Below are positions 30,884 to 40,077 of a stretch of DNA of 64,000 nt, piece by piece; position 1 is the stretch's first letter; each line of letters starts with the position of its first letter. Below the pieces are notes generated by a model that was not told where the DNA came from, ran no database searches, and was given only the letters and a program-made list of their open reading frames with translations. Source of the stretch: Oceanobacillus sp. CFH 90083. Its GTDB lineage: Bacteria; Bacillota; Bacilli; Bacillales; Amphibacillaceae. The translations under genes and the position numbers were made by a program. The stretch covers positions 62,001 to 126,000 of the forward strand of contig NZ_VIYG01000006.1 in NCBI RefSeq assembly GCF_009389585.1, given 5' to 3'.

Positions 30884-31378
30884 ATGACAGAAAAAGAATT
30901 GGAAATTTTGAGAATTATAGAAGAAGATGCACGAATTGATTTCAATACATTAGCAAAAATGACAAATATAAGTGAGGAAGAAATTGAAGCGATTTTAAAG
31001 AAATTAGAGAAAAAGAAAGTTATCTTAAACTATTCAGCTGTAATTGATTGGAGCAAGGTACCACAGGCTGAGCAGGTAACAGCGATGATTGATGTAAAGG
31101 TAACCCCTAAACGCGGAGTCGGATTTGATGAGGTCGCAGAAAGAATTTACCGTTTCTCTGAGGTACAGGCATTATATTTAATGTCCGGAGCTTATGATCT
31201 TCAAGTGGTTATTGAAGGAAAGACAATGCAGGAGATTGCCCGTTTCGTTTCTGAAAAACTTTCATCCATAGATTCTGTGATTTCCACAACAACACATTTT
31301 CAATTGAAGAAGTATAAGCATGACGGCATTATTTTTGAAGAAGGCGAAGAAGATCGCAGAATTGTGGTGACACCATGA
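30884..31378 (+). CDS. alaR: Lrp/AsnC-family regulator (AlaR/YugG type)
   Basis: A 164-residue Lrp/AsnC regulator with an N-terminal helix-turn-helix (residues about 3-50, NTLAKMTNISEEEIEAILKK) and a C-terminal RAM/effector domain (VTAMIDVKVTPKRG, LMSGAYDLQVVIEG). It overlaps the aminotransferase gene by four bases (ATGA). The same pair in B. subtilis, yugG-yugH (alaR-alaT), makes alanine transaminase under control of its regulator. Confidence 0.92.
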   Translation: MTEKELEILRIIEEDARIDFNTLAKMTNISEEEIEAILKKLEKKKVILNYSAVIDWSKVPQAEQVTAMIDVKVTPKRGVGFDEVAERIYRFSEVQALYLMSGAYDLQVVIEGKTMQEIARFVSEKLSSIDSVISTTTHFQLKKYKHDGIIFEEGEEDRRIVVTP

Positions 31379-32556
31379 GTCAAGTAAACGTAAAAACCAA
31401 AAGCCGCTTATCGTCACGGATACAAGATATTAAGCCGTCCGGTATCCGGAGATTTTTCGATCTGGCCTCTTCTATGGATAATATTATTTCCTTAGGTGTA
31501 GGGGAGCCTGATTTTACAACACCATGGAACATTCGTGAAGCGAGTATTTCATCCATGGAAAGAGGCTTTACTGCGTATTCAGCAAATGCTGGTGTACTTG
31601 AATTAAGGCAGGAAATTACCAAGTATATGTATCAGCGCTTTGATGTGGACTACGATCCTGAAACAGAGGTGCTTGTAACAGTCGGTGCAAGTGAAGCAAT
31701 TGATATTGGCTGCCGGGCCATTTTAGATCCGGGGGATGAAGTCATTATTGTAGAGCCGGGATTTGTGTCCTATTCGCCGCTCGTATCAATGGCAGGCGGT
31801 GTTCCGGTTTCTGTAGGAACAAAGATAGAGGATGACTTTAAAGTATCAGCAGAACAGATCCGGGCTGCAATTACAGAGAAAACAAAGGCATTAATGATCA
31901 GTTTTCCGAATAACCCGACTGGCGCCGTCATGTTAAAAGAAGATTTGCAGGAAATAGCAGCTCTTGCAGAAGAGCATGATTTAATCGTATTTTCTGATGA
32001 GATTTATGCAGAATTAAGCTATGATAATAAGCATTTCAGCTTTGCTGCTCTTGAGGGAATGAAGGAGAGAACCATTTTAATATCCGGGTTTTCCAAAGCC
32101 TTTGCGATGACAGGCTGGCGTTTAGGCTTTGTGATGGCACCGCCTGATTTATTGGCTGCTATGCTGAAGCTTCACCAGTACAGCTTAATGTGCGCACCGA
32201 CAATGGCGCAGTACGGAGCGCTTGAAGCCTTGAAGAGCGGGATGGATGATGTGGAGAGAATGATGCAGTCCTATAAGCAGAGACGTGGATTTTTTGTAGA
32301 GTCTTTTGCAGAGATGGGCTTAGCCTGTCATATGCCTGGCGGTGCGTTTTATGCATTCCCGTCGATTAAAGCTACCGGATTAACCTCCGAAGAATTTGCA
32401 GAGAAATTATTGTATGAAGAGCGTGTCGCGGTTGTACCGGGAAATATCTTTGGTGTTGGAGGAGAAGGGCATATCCGTTGTTCATATGCAACTTCGATGG
32501 AAAATCTTCAGGAAGCTACCAAACGGATGAATCGTTTTGTCAGTAAGTATTTGTGA
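31375..32556 (+). CDS. alaT: Alanine transaminase (AlaT/YugH type)
   Basis: A 393-residue class I/II PLP aminotransferase. The PLP lysine is in ISGFSKAFAMTGWRLGF; other motifs are SLGVGEPDFTTP, FPNNPTGAV and the substrate-carboxylate arginine in GHIRCSYA. In B. subtilis the equivalent enzyme makes alanine from pyruvate with glutamate. It is translationally coupled to alaR and followed by a strong terminator. Confidence 0.92.
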   Translation: MSQVNVKTKSRLSSRIQDIKPSGIRRFFDLASSMDNIISLGVGEPDFTTPWNIREASISSMERGFTAYSANAGVLELRQEITKYMYQRFDVDYDPETEVLVTVGASEAIDIGCRAILDPGDEVIIVEPGFVSYSPLVSMAGGVPVSVGTKIEDDFKVSAEQIRAAITEKTKALMISFPNNPTGAVMLKEDLQEIAALAEEHDLIVFSDEIYAELSYDNKHFSFAALEGMKERTILISGFSKAFAMTGWRLGFVMAPPDLLAAMLKLHQYSLMCAPTMAQYGALEALKSGMDDVERMMQSYKQRRGFFVESFAEMGLACHMPGGAFYAFPSIKATGLTSEEFAEKLLYEERVAVVPGNIFGVGGEGHIRCSYATSMENLQEATKRMNRFVSKYL

Positions 32557-32599
32557 TTATAAATAATTTACGGGGTGAAGGAAAAACTTCATTGATAGG

Positions 32600-32652
32600 A
32601 AATCCCCGATGATTGTTTTCCATTTCAAACAATCATTGGGGATTTATTTTAA
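32600..32652 (+). terminator. Terminator after alaRT
   Basis: AAATCCCCGATGATTGTTT pairs with AAACAATCATTGGGGATTT, then TATTTTAAA. Confidence 0.9.
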
Positions 32653-32721
32653 ACAATAGAAAAAAGGTTGATGAAATATCATTGGCATTTATATATATAC
32701 GTATTTCGTATTTAGCCTTTA

Positions 32722-33357
32722 TTAATCTTTAACCACCAACCCAATCAAAGAAGCAAACTGAATTGCCTGGTAAGGAGAAACCTTACAGCCTTTTAAACTT
32801 TCTAAAGAAACGGTCAATGCTTCAAAGCTGGACGAGCTGATATCAATTCCTTTCAAAGAAGTCTCTTCAAAGTTAGCTTCATTTAAGTCGCAACGGTGAA
32901 ACTCGATTTGTTTGAATTTGCAATTATAAAAGTCTACATTAGTTAATACAGCTTGATTAAATATGACCTTTTCCAGCTTGGCATTTCCAAAGGTGGCCAG
33001 ATTTAAGGTGGAATCATCAAATCGGACATTGCCAATAGAGGATTCCGGGAATTCACAGCCGACCAGCTTGCAATGAATAAATTCTACACGATGTATAGAA
33101 GATTTGGTAAAGTTTACATTAGATAAATCGCAATTTTCAAATCGGACGTCTGTCAGTTCTATATTGCTGAAGTCTGTTTGGTTGAATTGACAGTTTTGGA
33201 TGACTGCATCGAAAATCCGTACACGTTCGACAGCTTCATTAGTAAACTCAGCTCCAGTAATTTCGCACATTTCCAGTAAAGGGTCTTCCTCATAAAAAAT
33301 ATCAGTAAATCTTTTTTCTGTGAGAACAGGAGAGATTTTTGGGATAGCTATTTTCAT
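32722..33357 (-). CDS. Pentapeptide-repeat protein
   Basis: A 211-residue protein made almost entirely of A(N/D)LxX-like pentapeptides, for example CQFNQ TDFSN IELTD VRFEN CDLSN VNFTK, which fold as a right-handed quadrilateral beta-helix. Short non-repeat caps lie at both ends (residues 1-35 and 185-211). Related YxiB/Qnr-like proteins bind gyrase or other partners, but function is unknown here. Monocistronic and convergent with alaT. Confidence 0.88.
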   Translation of the reverse strand: MKIAIPKISPVLTEKRFTDIFYEEDPLLEMCEITGAEFTNEAVERVRIFDAVIQNCQFNQTDFSNIELTDVRFENCDLSNVNFTKSSIHRVEFIHCKLVGCEFPESSIGNVRFDDSTLNLATFGNAKLEKVIFNQAVLTNVDFYNCKFKQIEFHRCDLNEANFEETSLKGIDISSSSFEALTVSLESLKGCKVSPYQAIQFASLIGLVVKD

Positions 33358-33514
33358 GTTCTATATGCCTTCTTTCTTTATAATTATTTTACTTGCCCGC
33401 ACGGAATCCGGGTTTGCCTCCATCATAACATATTATTGTTTCCGTGTTTTTTAGGCAGTGGTATACTTATTATAATTAAATAAAACCGTAAACGAAAAGG
33501 GGAAGAGCAGTCAA

Positions 33515-33970
33515 ATGGGAAGAGCAGAAGCAGCAATTTTCACGAATATGTGCATGATTGAAAATGAAAAGGGCCAGATTTTGGTTCAAGACAGACAAAA
33601 TAAAAATTGGCCGGGGATTACTTTTCCAGGAGGACATATTGAAAAGGGTGAGTCCTTCCATGACGCAGTGGTACGGGAAGTGGAGGAAGAAACAGGCTTA
33701 CATATTAAGCATCCTGTGCTATGCGGAACGAAGCAATTCCAGACAAATCAAGATGAAAGATATGTCGTGTTGTTTTATAAAACAAATTCCTTTTCTGGAG
33801 AATTAACAAGCTCTGATGAAGGAGAGGTATTTTGGATTGAAAAGGACGCGCTGACAGATTATCAGCTGGCTAATGATTTTTTGGAAATGTACAAGGTGTT
33901 TGTAGATGAACAAATTTCGGAGTTTTATTATGATCAGAGTAATGAAGAGGCGAATGTGGTATTATTTTAA
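33515..33970 (+). CDS. Nudix hydrolase (MutT/8-oxo-dGTP diphosphatase-like)
   Basis: A 151-residue Nudix protein with a complete Nudix box GHIEKGESFHDAVVREVEEE-TG at about residues 40-62, the magnesium-binding core of nucleoside diphosphate-X hydrolases. The N-terminal part resembles YtkD/MutT-type enzymes. Start ATG at 33515; the ribosome site GGGGAAGAG lies about 10 bases upstream. The stop is 34 bases before the DnaA-domain gene. Confidence 0.88.
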   Translation: MGRAEAAIFTNMCMIENEKGQILVQDRQNKNWPGITFPGGHIEKGESFHDAVVREVEEETGLHIKHPVLCGTKQFQTNQDERYVVLFYKTNSFSGELTSSDEGEVFWIEKDALTDYQLANDFLEMYKVFVDEQISEFYYDQSNEEANVVLF

Positions 33971-34003
33971 TTCAGTTGATATACAACGAAGGGAGAAGAT
34001 GCT

Positions 34004-34435
34004 ATGGATATATGGAAAAAGGTATTAGAAAAAATAAGTGTTCAGATATCTAAGCCAAGCTTTGATACATGGTTTAAAAAAACCTCGATGGAATTAGAAG
34101 AGGGCGTATTAACGGTATATGCACCTAATGAATTTACGATTGACTGGCTGGAGGATCAGTATGGTATATTGATTGCTAATACAGTAAAAGAAGTAACTGG
34201 AGAGGACTATGATATTCAATTTGCCGAGACAGATACAAATGCTGAATCTATTTTTCAAAATACTCGTTTAGAACCGGTATCGATTCAGTATGACACGGAC
34301 AGTATTAGCAGGTTAGAAAGAAAGATAGACAGGCTGGAGCAGAAAGTACAGCAGTTAATAGATATAAAACGTTTGGATGAAAGAGCTGAGCAGCTGGAAG
34401 AAAGAATTAGAAAGTTAGAGCAGAATGAGAAGTGA
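34004..34435 (+). CDS. Stand-alone DnaA N-terminal (domain I) protein with coiled-coil tail
   Basis: 143 residues. Residues 1-75 match DnaA domain I: WKKVLEKISVQISKPSFDTWF, then VLTVYAPNEFTIDWLEDQYG. In DnaA that part self-associates and binds helicase-loading and control proteins, and is never found with the AAA+ or DNA-binding domains missing unless, as here, it is a separate protein. Residues about 98-142 are a regular coiled coil (SRLERKIDRLEQKVQQL and DERAEQLEERIRKLEQ). A plausible role is binding replication proteins or DnaA itself; not shown by the sequence. GGGAGAAG precedes ATG. Confidence 0.82.
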   Translation: MDIWKKVLEKISVQISKPSFDTWFKKTSMELEEGVLTVYAPNEFTIDWLEDQYGILIANTVKEVTGEDYDIQFAETDTNAESIFQNTRLEPVSIQYDTDSISRLERKIDRLEQKVQQLIDIKRLDERAEQLEERIRKLEQNEK

Positions 34436-34504
34436 ATTTCTCTATTGTATTAGCAGTGATTAGAGCTAATTAAAAGAGGTAGGATATCATAGTTAATATA
34501 TATG

Positions 34505-34539
34505 AAAAAATCTCAGTAATCCTATTGCTGGGATTTTTT
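34505..34539 (+). terminator. Terminator after the DnaA-domain gene
   Basis: AAAAAATCTCAG pairs with CTGGGATTTTTT. Confidence 0.88.
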
Positions 34540-34632
34540 CATGTTTAGTAGTGAATTATTTCATTTTTTCTCTTGACCTTTACGTTGCGTGATACTGTAA
34601 GTTAAAAACAAAATATGAAAAGGTGTGATAAA

Positions 34633-35559
34633 ATGAATATTAATATATTACGGTCAGATAAGATTTATAAGAAGGTTATTGCTTGTCCGCTAGAAGATAA
34701 AAAAGAATTATATCGTCAGGAGATGCTGGGCCCCTTCATGAAAAAGTGGGAAATACAGCAGATTCCATTCCGGGCAAATGAAGAAAATGGATTTGATGTG
34801 ATGACGATAAATAATATGGCTCATCTGTCACCGGAAATGATAACATCTGAAATAGAACCTGAGTTGAACTTAATATCCTCTGATAAATTATGGGATGAGT
34901 TACAGCAGACGATGGAGCATTGCTTAACTCAATTTACGCATCATGGAATTAGCCTGCCTGTGTCTGATTATTTATTTACGATATTATTAGGGAATCCTGA
35001 CAGTGAAATCCTGCAGCTGAGTGAAGGATACAGTGGGGAAGGAGGAATTCCCGGTTATATTTTTTTAAGTTTAATTCCAAATGAGTACACACTAAAGCGA
35101 TTAAAACCTGCTTTAGCTCATGAATGTAACCATAATGTCCGTTATCAATTTATTGAATGGAATGATAAAATTAACCTTGGGGAATTGATTGTCAGTGAAG
35201 GACTGGCAGAAAATTTTGCGACTTCTCTGTATGGAGAAGATTTAATCGGACCCTGGGTCAGCAAAACAGATGCTGATACGCTGAATAATGTCATTAAACC
35301 TGTCTTGAGAGAACATCTAGAAATAACAGGATTACAGCAAATCATGCCATATCTTTATGGAGATGAAGTTACTAAATTACAAGGTTTACCAACTGCAGGA
35401 GTACCACATAGTGCCGGATATGCATGCGGATATTATTTAGTGAAATATTATCTGCAGAAAACAGGGAAATCCATTGTAGAAGCAACAACACTCCGGGCTG
35501 ATGAGATATTAAGCGAGGTGGAAGAATATTGGGATGAAGAAACTGTACTACACCGTTAA
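34633..35559 (+). CDS. DUF2268 (YjaZ-type) predicted zinc protease
   Basis: A 308-residue DUF2268 protein. ALAHECNHNVRY carries an HExxH metalloprotease motif with E in the catalytic position, and SEGLAENFATSLYG provides the third ligand glutamate, as in gluzincins. It is cytosolic with no signal peptide. ATG at 34633 follows AAGGTGTGA; an upstream ATG at 34615 has no ribosome site. The gene overlaps a MerR/TipAS regulator by 26 bases, so the two are co-expressed. Confidence 0.85.
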   Translation: MNINILRSDKIYKKVIACPLEDKKELYRQEMLGPFMKKWEIQQIPFRANEENGFDVMTINNMAHLSPEMITSEIEPELNLISSDKLWDELQQTMEHCLTQFTHHGISLPVSDYLFTILLGNPDSEILQLSEGYSGEGGIPGYIFLSLIPNEYTLKRLKPALAHECNHNVRYQFIEWNDKINLGELIVSEGLAENFATSLYGEDLIGPWVSKTDADTLNNVIKPVLREHLEITGLQQIMPYLYGDEVTKLQGLPTAGVPHSAGYACGYYLVKYYLQKTGKSIVEATTLRADEILSEVEEYWDEETVLHR

Positions 35560-36322
35560 AGATATGATTGCCATAACTGGCGTAACGAAAAGAACACTGC
35601 ATTATTATGATGAAATCAATTTATTAAAGCCGGATAGTTATTCAGATAAAGGCTACCGGCTGTATAATCATGAGGATCTGAAAAAATTGCGGACGATTTT
35701 GCTATTAAAGGAATTAGATCTCCCCTTGAAAGAAATAGCAGCCATTATGCAGATGCCAAAACAAGAGCAAAAGGCTGTTTTAGCCGGACATTATCAAGCA
35801 ATGGAGATAAAAAAACAAAACCTCGAACGGACATTAATCAATTTAAATGATTTTATGTCGGGAAAAGATATTTCTTATTTAGATGTCTTTCATGAAGGCA
35901 ATATATTACCGTTAAAAGAACAGTATCAAAGGGAAGCCAAATATGTGTATGGGCATACCGGGAAATATAAAGAATATGAAAAAAATATCGAACAAATCCC
36001 TGAAGAGGAAAGAGCTGCTATATTTGAAGCTTTCGATCAAAACATGCAGAATATATTCAAGCAGTTTGCCGAGCTTTCAAAGGAATCATCTGCTTCTGAA
36101 CAAGTGCAGCAAACTGTTTATGAATGGAAAAGTTATATAGAACAGTTTATGACTGGTGATAAGGAAATTCTGCAATGTATCGCTTATACGTATAAGGATG
36201 ATAAGAGCTTTAAAGCATATATCAATCAATTCGGAGATGATACATTGAATGAATTTATCTATCAGGCGATTATACACCATTGTGAAGATGCCTTCATATA
36301 TAAAAAGCAAATTAATACATGA
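35534..36322 (+). CDS. MerR-family regulator with TipAS effector domain
   Basis: 262 residues: a MerR winged helix (YTVKDMIAITGVTKRTLHYYDEINLL, residues 6-31, then RLYNHEDLKKLRTIL), a long dimer helix, and a C-terminal helical domain (about 140-255) of the TipAS type, which binds small, often thiol-reactive or antibiotic ligands. ATG at 35534 follows TATTGGG inside the protease gene. Probable targets are the protease gene and itself (inference). Confidence 0.88.
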   Translation: MKKLYYTVKDMIAITGVTKRTLHYYDEINLLKPDSYSDKGYRLYNHEDLKKLRTILLLKELDLPLKEIAAIMQMPKQEQKAVLAGHYQAMEIKKQNLERTLINLNDFMSGKDISYLDVFHEGNILPLKEQYQREAKYVYGHTGKYKEYEKNIEQIPEEERAAIFEAFDQNMQNIFKQFAELSKESSASEQVQQTVYEWKSYIEQFMTGDKEILQCIAYTYKDDKSFKAYINQFGDDTLNEFIYQAIIHHCEDAFIYKKQINT

Positions 36323-36383
36323 TTGAAGCATCTAAATTAAGGGAATAATCAATTAGAATATATAGTTAGTTGGAGGTATTATC

Positions 36384-37382
36384 ATGGCAGATACATTTAA
36401 AGCACTTGTAGTAGAGAAAGAAAATGAGAACTTACATCTAAATGTAGAGGAAATCGAATCTTCCAATTTACCGGATGGCGATGTTCTGATTAAAGTGAAA
36501 TATAGTGGAATTAACTATAAAGATGGGCTTGCTGCTCATCCTAATGGCAATATTGTAAAGGACTATCCTTTTATTCCTGGAATTGACTTAGCAGGGGAAG
36601 TGGTTGACTCCAAGGATAATCGTTATCAGGCAGGCGATTCTGTTATCGTTACAAGCTATGAATTAGGAGTTTCTCATTTTGGTGGATACAGTGAGTATGC
36701 GCGTGTGCCGGCAGAATGGATTGTGCCTCTTCCAGAAGGATTAACCTTAAAAGAAAGCATGATATTGGGAACAGCGGGTTTTACAGCTGCTTTATCTGTG
36801 CAGAGATTAGAAGAGAATGGACTTAAACCGGAAAATGGTGCTGTTCTTGTCACTGGAGCTACAGGCGGTGTAGGAAGTATTGCTATTTCTCTCTTGAAAA
36901 AGAAAGGATATCAGGTAGTGGCCAGTACGGGAAAAGACTCTGAAAAGGATTATTTGAAACAATTAGGAGCAGAAGAAGTTATTGACAGAAAAGAAGTTTA
37001 TAACGGAAAGCTGAAAAAGCTCAACAAACAAAAATGGGCCGCTGCAATTGATGCAGTAGGCGGGGAGCCATTAGCTTCTTTATTAGCACAAATTAAATAT
37101 CGTGGAAGTGTTGCTGTCAGTGGGATGGTAGCTGGAGTAGAGCTTCCAACGTCTGTTTTTCCATTTATTTTACGCGGTGTATCCCTTCTTGGGATAGATT
37201 CGGTATATTGCCCGATGGAAGAACGGAAGCATATCTGGGAGCGTTTAGCTGGAGATTTAAAATTAGATAGTCTTGAGGATTTAGTATATAAGGAAGCAGA
37301 GCTGAAAGAATTGCCGGAATTATTGCCAGCTGTATTTGAAAGTAATCATTTAGGGAGAGTGCTTGTGAATTTAGAAGGTTAA
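36384..37382 (+). CDS. yhfP: YhdH/YhfP-type MDR quinone oxidoreductase
   Basis: A 332-residue zinc-free medium-chain oxidoreductase with KYSGINYKDGLAA, FIPGIDLAGEV, the NADPH-binding VTGATGGVGSIA and a DAVGGEP stretch. Length matches YhfP/AcuI (about 325-330). AcuI reduces acryloyl-CoA to propionyl-CoA with NADPH; whether this is that activity is not shown. TTGGAGG precedes the ATG. It follows the MerR gene by about 60 bases and could be a further target. Confidence 0.9.
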   Translation: MADTFKALVVEKENENLHLNVEEIESSNLPDGDVLIKVKYSGINYKDGLAAHPNGNIVKDYPFIPGIDLAGEVVDSKDNRYQAGDSVIVTSYELGVSHFGGYSEYARVPAEWIVPLPEGLTLKESMILGTAGFTAALSVQRLEENGLKPENGAVLVTGATGGVGSIAISLLKKKGYQVVASTGKDSEKDYLKQLGAEEVIDRKEVYNGKLKKLNKQKWAAAIDAVGGEPLASLLAQIKYRGSVAVSGMVAGVELPTSVFPFILRGVSLLGIDSVYCPMEERKHIWERLAGDLKLDSLEDLVYKEAELKELPELLPAVFESNHLGRVLVNLEG

Positions 37383-37394
37383 TTATATGCCATG

Positions 37395-37440
37395 TATATA
37401 GAAGGGGAACGGAGAAAATAGCGTTCTCCTTTATATTTTA
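37395..37440 (+). terminator. Terminator after yhfP
   Basis: TATATAGAAGGGGAACG pairs with CGTTCTCCTTTATATTTT. Confidence 0.75.
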
Positions 37441-37810
37441 AGATTCTGAACCTTCTTCTAAGCTATGTTTAGATAATGAAATTATTTCGTTTGGCTGTTG
37501 AAAATAAGCGCTAAGTACGGTAAAGTAACCAGTATAAGATAAAGTGCCCTCAGTTAAAAAGGCGACTCTGCTATTAATAAGCCTTTTATACTGTTATCCA
37601 TAATGAATTTCGCTTGCACATAGCTGTTTTATAAAAAATCTTTTCCTAAGTTGCTCAGGAAAAGATTTTTTCGGGTGGATAAACTGCTTGAAGTAAGCAT
37701 TTTATGAAATTATATATTACTATACTGTATTTTTTCTTTCAGAAGATAAAAATACAAAAGCAGCTCAAAATAATCTATACACAATTAAATACAGATAGGA
37801 GGAATATTGT
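37441..37810 (+). other. Gene-free stretch with two further hairpins
   Basis: AAAAGGC/GCCTTTT (37557-37590) and AAAAATCTTTTCCTAAG/CTCAGGAAAAGATTTTT (37632-37671) look like intrinsic terminators. There is no gene before them, so one of them may end an unannotated small RNA. The YitT leader follows. Confidence 0.5.
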
Positions 37811-38746
37811 ATGAAAAACTATGTATTTCTAATTACCGGTACCTTTTTCTTTGCCGCTTCTGTAGCCATATTTGCGATGCCGAATTCCTTAGCGGAGGGA
37901 GGCGTTCCAGGGCTGGCACTGCTTATCTACCACGAAACAGATATATCACCTGCATTAACCACCCTTATTCTGAATGCAGTTATTCTATTAATCGGCTTTC
38001 GTTATTTACCAAAAGATATGATTATCAAATCACTTGTAACTATACCACTATTTTCTTTCTTTATATACATCCTCGAAGATTTAACTTCAGGAATACCAGA
38101 CCCACTTCTGGCAGCTATTTTTGCCGGCGTATTTACAGGCGTTGGTTTTGGACTTATTTTTCGTTCTGGAAGCACAACAGGAGGAACATCGACCATTGCC
38201 CGCATGCTAAATTATAAATTTGGCTGGGAATTGACAGGGACCAATTTTGTTTTGGATGCGTCTGTAGTCGTTGCCGGTATTTTTGTTATCGGCCCGCTAT
38301 ACACGATGTATACAGTGCTTGCTCTGTTTATTGGAAAAAGAGTAACAGACTATGTGTTAGAAGGCTTTGAATCAAAAAGTGTCGTTCATATTTTCTCCAA
38401 TAAAACAGAGGAAGTGGAACATGCGCTGCAAACAAGTCTTGGGACGCATACAACCGTATTAAAAGCTGAGAAAAATCCAGAGGGTGTTGAGGAAAATCTG
38501 ATTTATGTAGCTATTCCGAAGCAACGGTTATTTTATCTGAAAAAGCTGGTCAGCAGTATTGATGAAAATGCGTTTACGGTTGTACACACTGTGAAGGACG
38601 TTACAGGCGGCAGCTTTGCAGAGGCTCATCATCCGGGGCAGAAGACATTCCGAAACAAGAAATTGGAGCGTCGTTATTATAAGAAACAGGCGGATGAAGA
38701 AAGTTTTACACCGACTGCTGATGCAGTAATTGAGGATAAAGAGTAA
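37811..38746 (+). CDS. YitT-family membrane protein
   Basis: 311 residues: about five transmembrane helices in the first 190 residues (YitT/DUF161), then the cytoplasmic DUF2179 domain (about 200-280, with VYVAIPKQR-like LIYVAIPKQRLFYLKKLV). FGLIFRSGSTTGGTSTIARML is typical of the family. Function unknown; some homologs are linked to metal or redox stress. TAGGAGGAAT precedes the ATG. Confidence 0.9.
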   Translation: MKNYVFLITGTFFFAASVAIFAMPNSLAEGGVPGLALLIYHETDISPALTTLILNAVILLIGFRYLPKDMIIKSLVTIPLFSFFIYILEDLTSGIPDPLLAAIFAGVFTGVGFGLIFRSGSTTGGTSTIARMLNYKFGWELTGTNFVLDASVVVAGIFVIGPLYTMYTVLALFIGKRVTDYVLEGFESKSVVHIFSNKTEEVEHALQTSLGTHTTVLKAEKNPEGVEENLIYVAIPKQRLFYLKKLVSSIDENAFTVVHTVKDVTGGSFAEAHHPGQKTFRNKKLERRYYKKQADEESFTPTADAVIEDKE

Positions 38747-38855
38747 AATCTTCTTACAAGACGGAAGTTTTTTCGCTGTACGAATTGTACTATATCGCTA
38801 GTGCTTCGTCTATATTTGGTTTGTATTTCGCCCTGTTTTCGGGTATAATTTCGTT

Positions 38856-38995
38856 ATAGAATCGTATAATATAAAAAACCGTCTGGTGTGTCAGCACCAA
38901 ACGGTACAATAAACCAATTCTCTATTTGAGGGTTGGCGCTTTAGTTATGAAATAACCCCTAACGCCTGCTAAGCATATGAGGGGTTATTTTTTAT
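38856..38995 (+). ncRNA. Candidate small RNA with own promoter and terminator
   Basis: A SigA-type promoter TTGTAT (38821-38826), 17 bases, TATAAT (38844-38849) is followed by about 140 bases with no ORF but three stem-loops. ACCGT/ACGGT encloses GGTG/CACC (38878-38906). CCAA...TTGG encloses CTC/GAG (about 38915-38937). AATAACCCCT/AGGGGTTATT then TTTTTT (about 38951-38995) is a strong terminator. A compact promoter-to-terminator unit with no gene is the signature of a trans-acting sRNA; no known family was recognised. Confidence 0.55.
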
Positions 38996-39470
38996 TGTTT
39001 TCGGACATGATAAACGCAATCAGTGATCCAAAAGAAATCATCAACATTTTATCAATACCTTTTCATAAAAAGATTAGTATTAATTAGGGTTGTTTCATTA
39101 TGGACATGTGTTTAAAGAATAGTTCACTTGTTTTTGAAGGACAACAATGTAGATTTGGAATAAAGTTTGATCAAAATGGATTCGTTCTTTGTGAAGTATT
39201 ATACAATTTTTATAAAAAAGTTTGATCGAAAGTTTTTTAAATTTCTTCTACAACATCGTTTTCATTATAAATACCCTTCATTAACGCTTAAACTTTTCTA
39301 AACATCGCATCTTTTATTTCAAATCCACAGGTATTCTTTGATTACTGAAACCATGAAGAGGCAGATCGGACAAACTCAGTCTGATCGTCACCAATCATAA
39401 AGCTCACGACTAATCTAACCTGTTAATTTGGTCTAAATCAAGTGTTGTCTCGGCAGTAAAAGAGCATACT
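38996..39470. other. Gene-poor stretch with a 41-codon ORF
   Basis: ATG at 39100 opens a 41-residue frame with ordinary composition (starting MDMCLKNSSLVFEGQQ) that ends at 39225. AGGG lies about 10 bases upstream, but no family is recognised and such a frame can occur by chance. AAGTTTGATC occurs twice nearby. The rest is featureless. Confidence 0.3.
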
Positions 39471-40043
39471 TTACACTTCTCTGTTGGTTGGCCGATAGAT
39501 TAGCACGACGACACCCGAAGCAAAGCTCCGACTCTCAACGAGGGTCAGATCGACCTGGCGAGCGAGACTCCCGAACATCGGCTTGCCACCACCCAGTAGA
39601 GTCGGATAGACTATGACCCGGTATTCGTCAATCAGATCGAGATCGATGAAACTCTGCGCCAGCGTTGCACCACCCACGCTGATTTCTTTTCCCGATGCCA
39701 CCTTAAGCTTTGCGACTTCACTGGCGATGTCTGACTCAGCAAGGCGAGCACGCCCCTCAACCGATTTCAGTGTTCGCGAAAAGACCACTTTGTCGAGTGC
39801 GTTCCAGATGCGGGCGTATTCGACGATCTCGGGCGCCGCGTCGGGATCGTCCTCAGCAGTAGGCCAGAAGCCGTTCATGACTTCATAGAGCCGTCTTCCA
39901 TAAATGTGCGTATCGGCCTTAGCTTCAAGGGCATTGACATATTCGTGTAATTCACGGTCGGGATTGGTAAATCCAATGGAGCCCGAAGCGTCCTCGATAT
40001 AGCCATCGTGGGACATTTGCATCGAATAGATGACCTTGCGCAT
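39471..40043 (-). CDS. Dihydrofolate-reductase-like (RibD C-terminal) oxidoreductase, recently acquired
   Basis: A 190-residue DHFR/RibD_C-fold protein. MSHDGYIEDASGSI at the start, HIYGRRLYEVM and ISVGGATLAQSFIDLDLIDEYRVIVYPTLLGGGKPMF near the end are typical of the family of NADPH-dependent reductases often called 'dihydrofolate reductase family protein'. The gene is visibly GC-richer than its surroundings (many GCG, CTC, GCC and GTC codons), so recent transfer is likely. AGGAGAGGAGGG precedes the ATG. Confidence 0.85.
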   Translation of the reverse strand: MRKVIYSMQMSHDGYIEDASGSIGFTNPDRELHEYVNALEAKADTHIYGRRLYEVMNGFWPTAEDDPDAAPEIVEYARIWNALDKVVFSRTLKSVEGRARLAESDIASEVAKLKVASGKEISVGGATLAQSFIDLDLIDEYRVIVYPTLLGGGKPMFGSLARQVDLTLVESRSFASGVVVLIYRPTNREV

Positions 40044-40077
40044 GGCTCATCCCTCCTCTCCTATATTTTTTTATAGT

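Noticed and set aside
37807-38217. 136-codon frame overlapping the YitT start
   Set aside because: Alternative frame of YitT with Cys/Ser/Tyr-rich composition; YitT has the ribosome site and membrane pattern.
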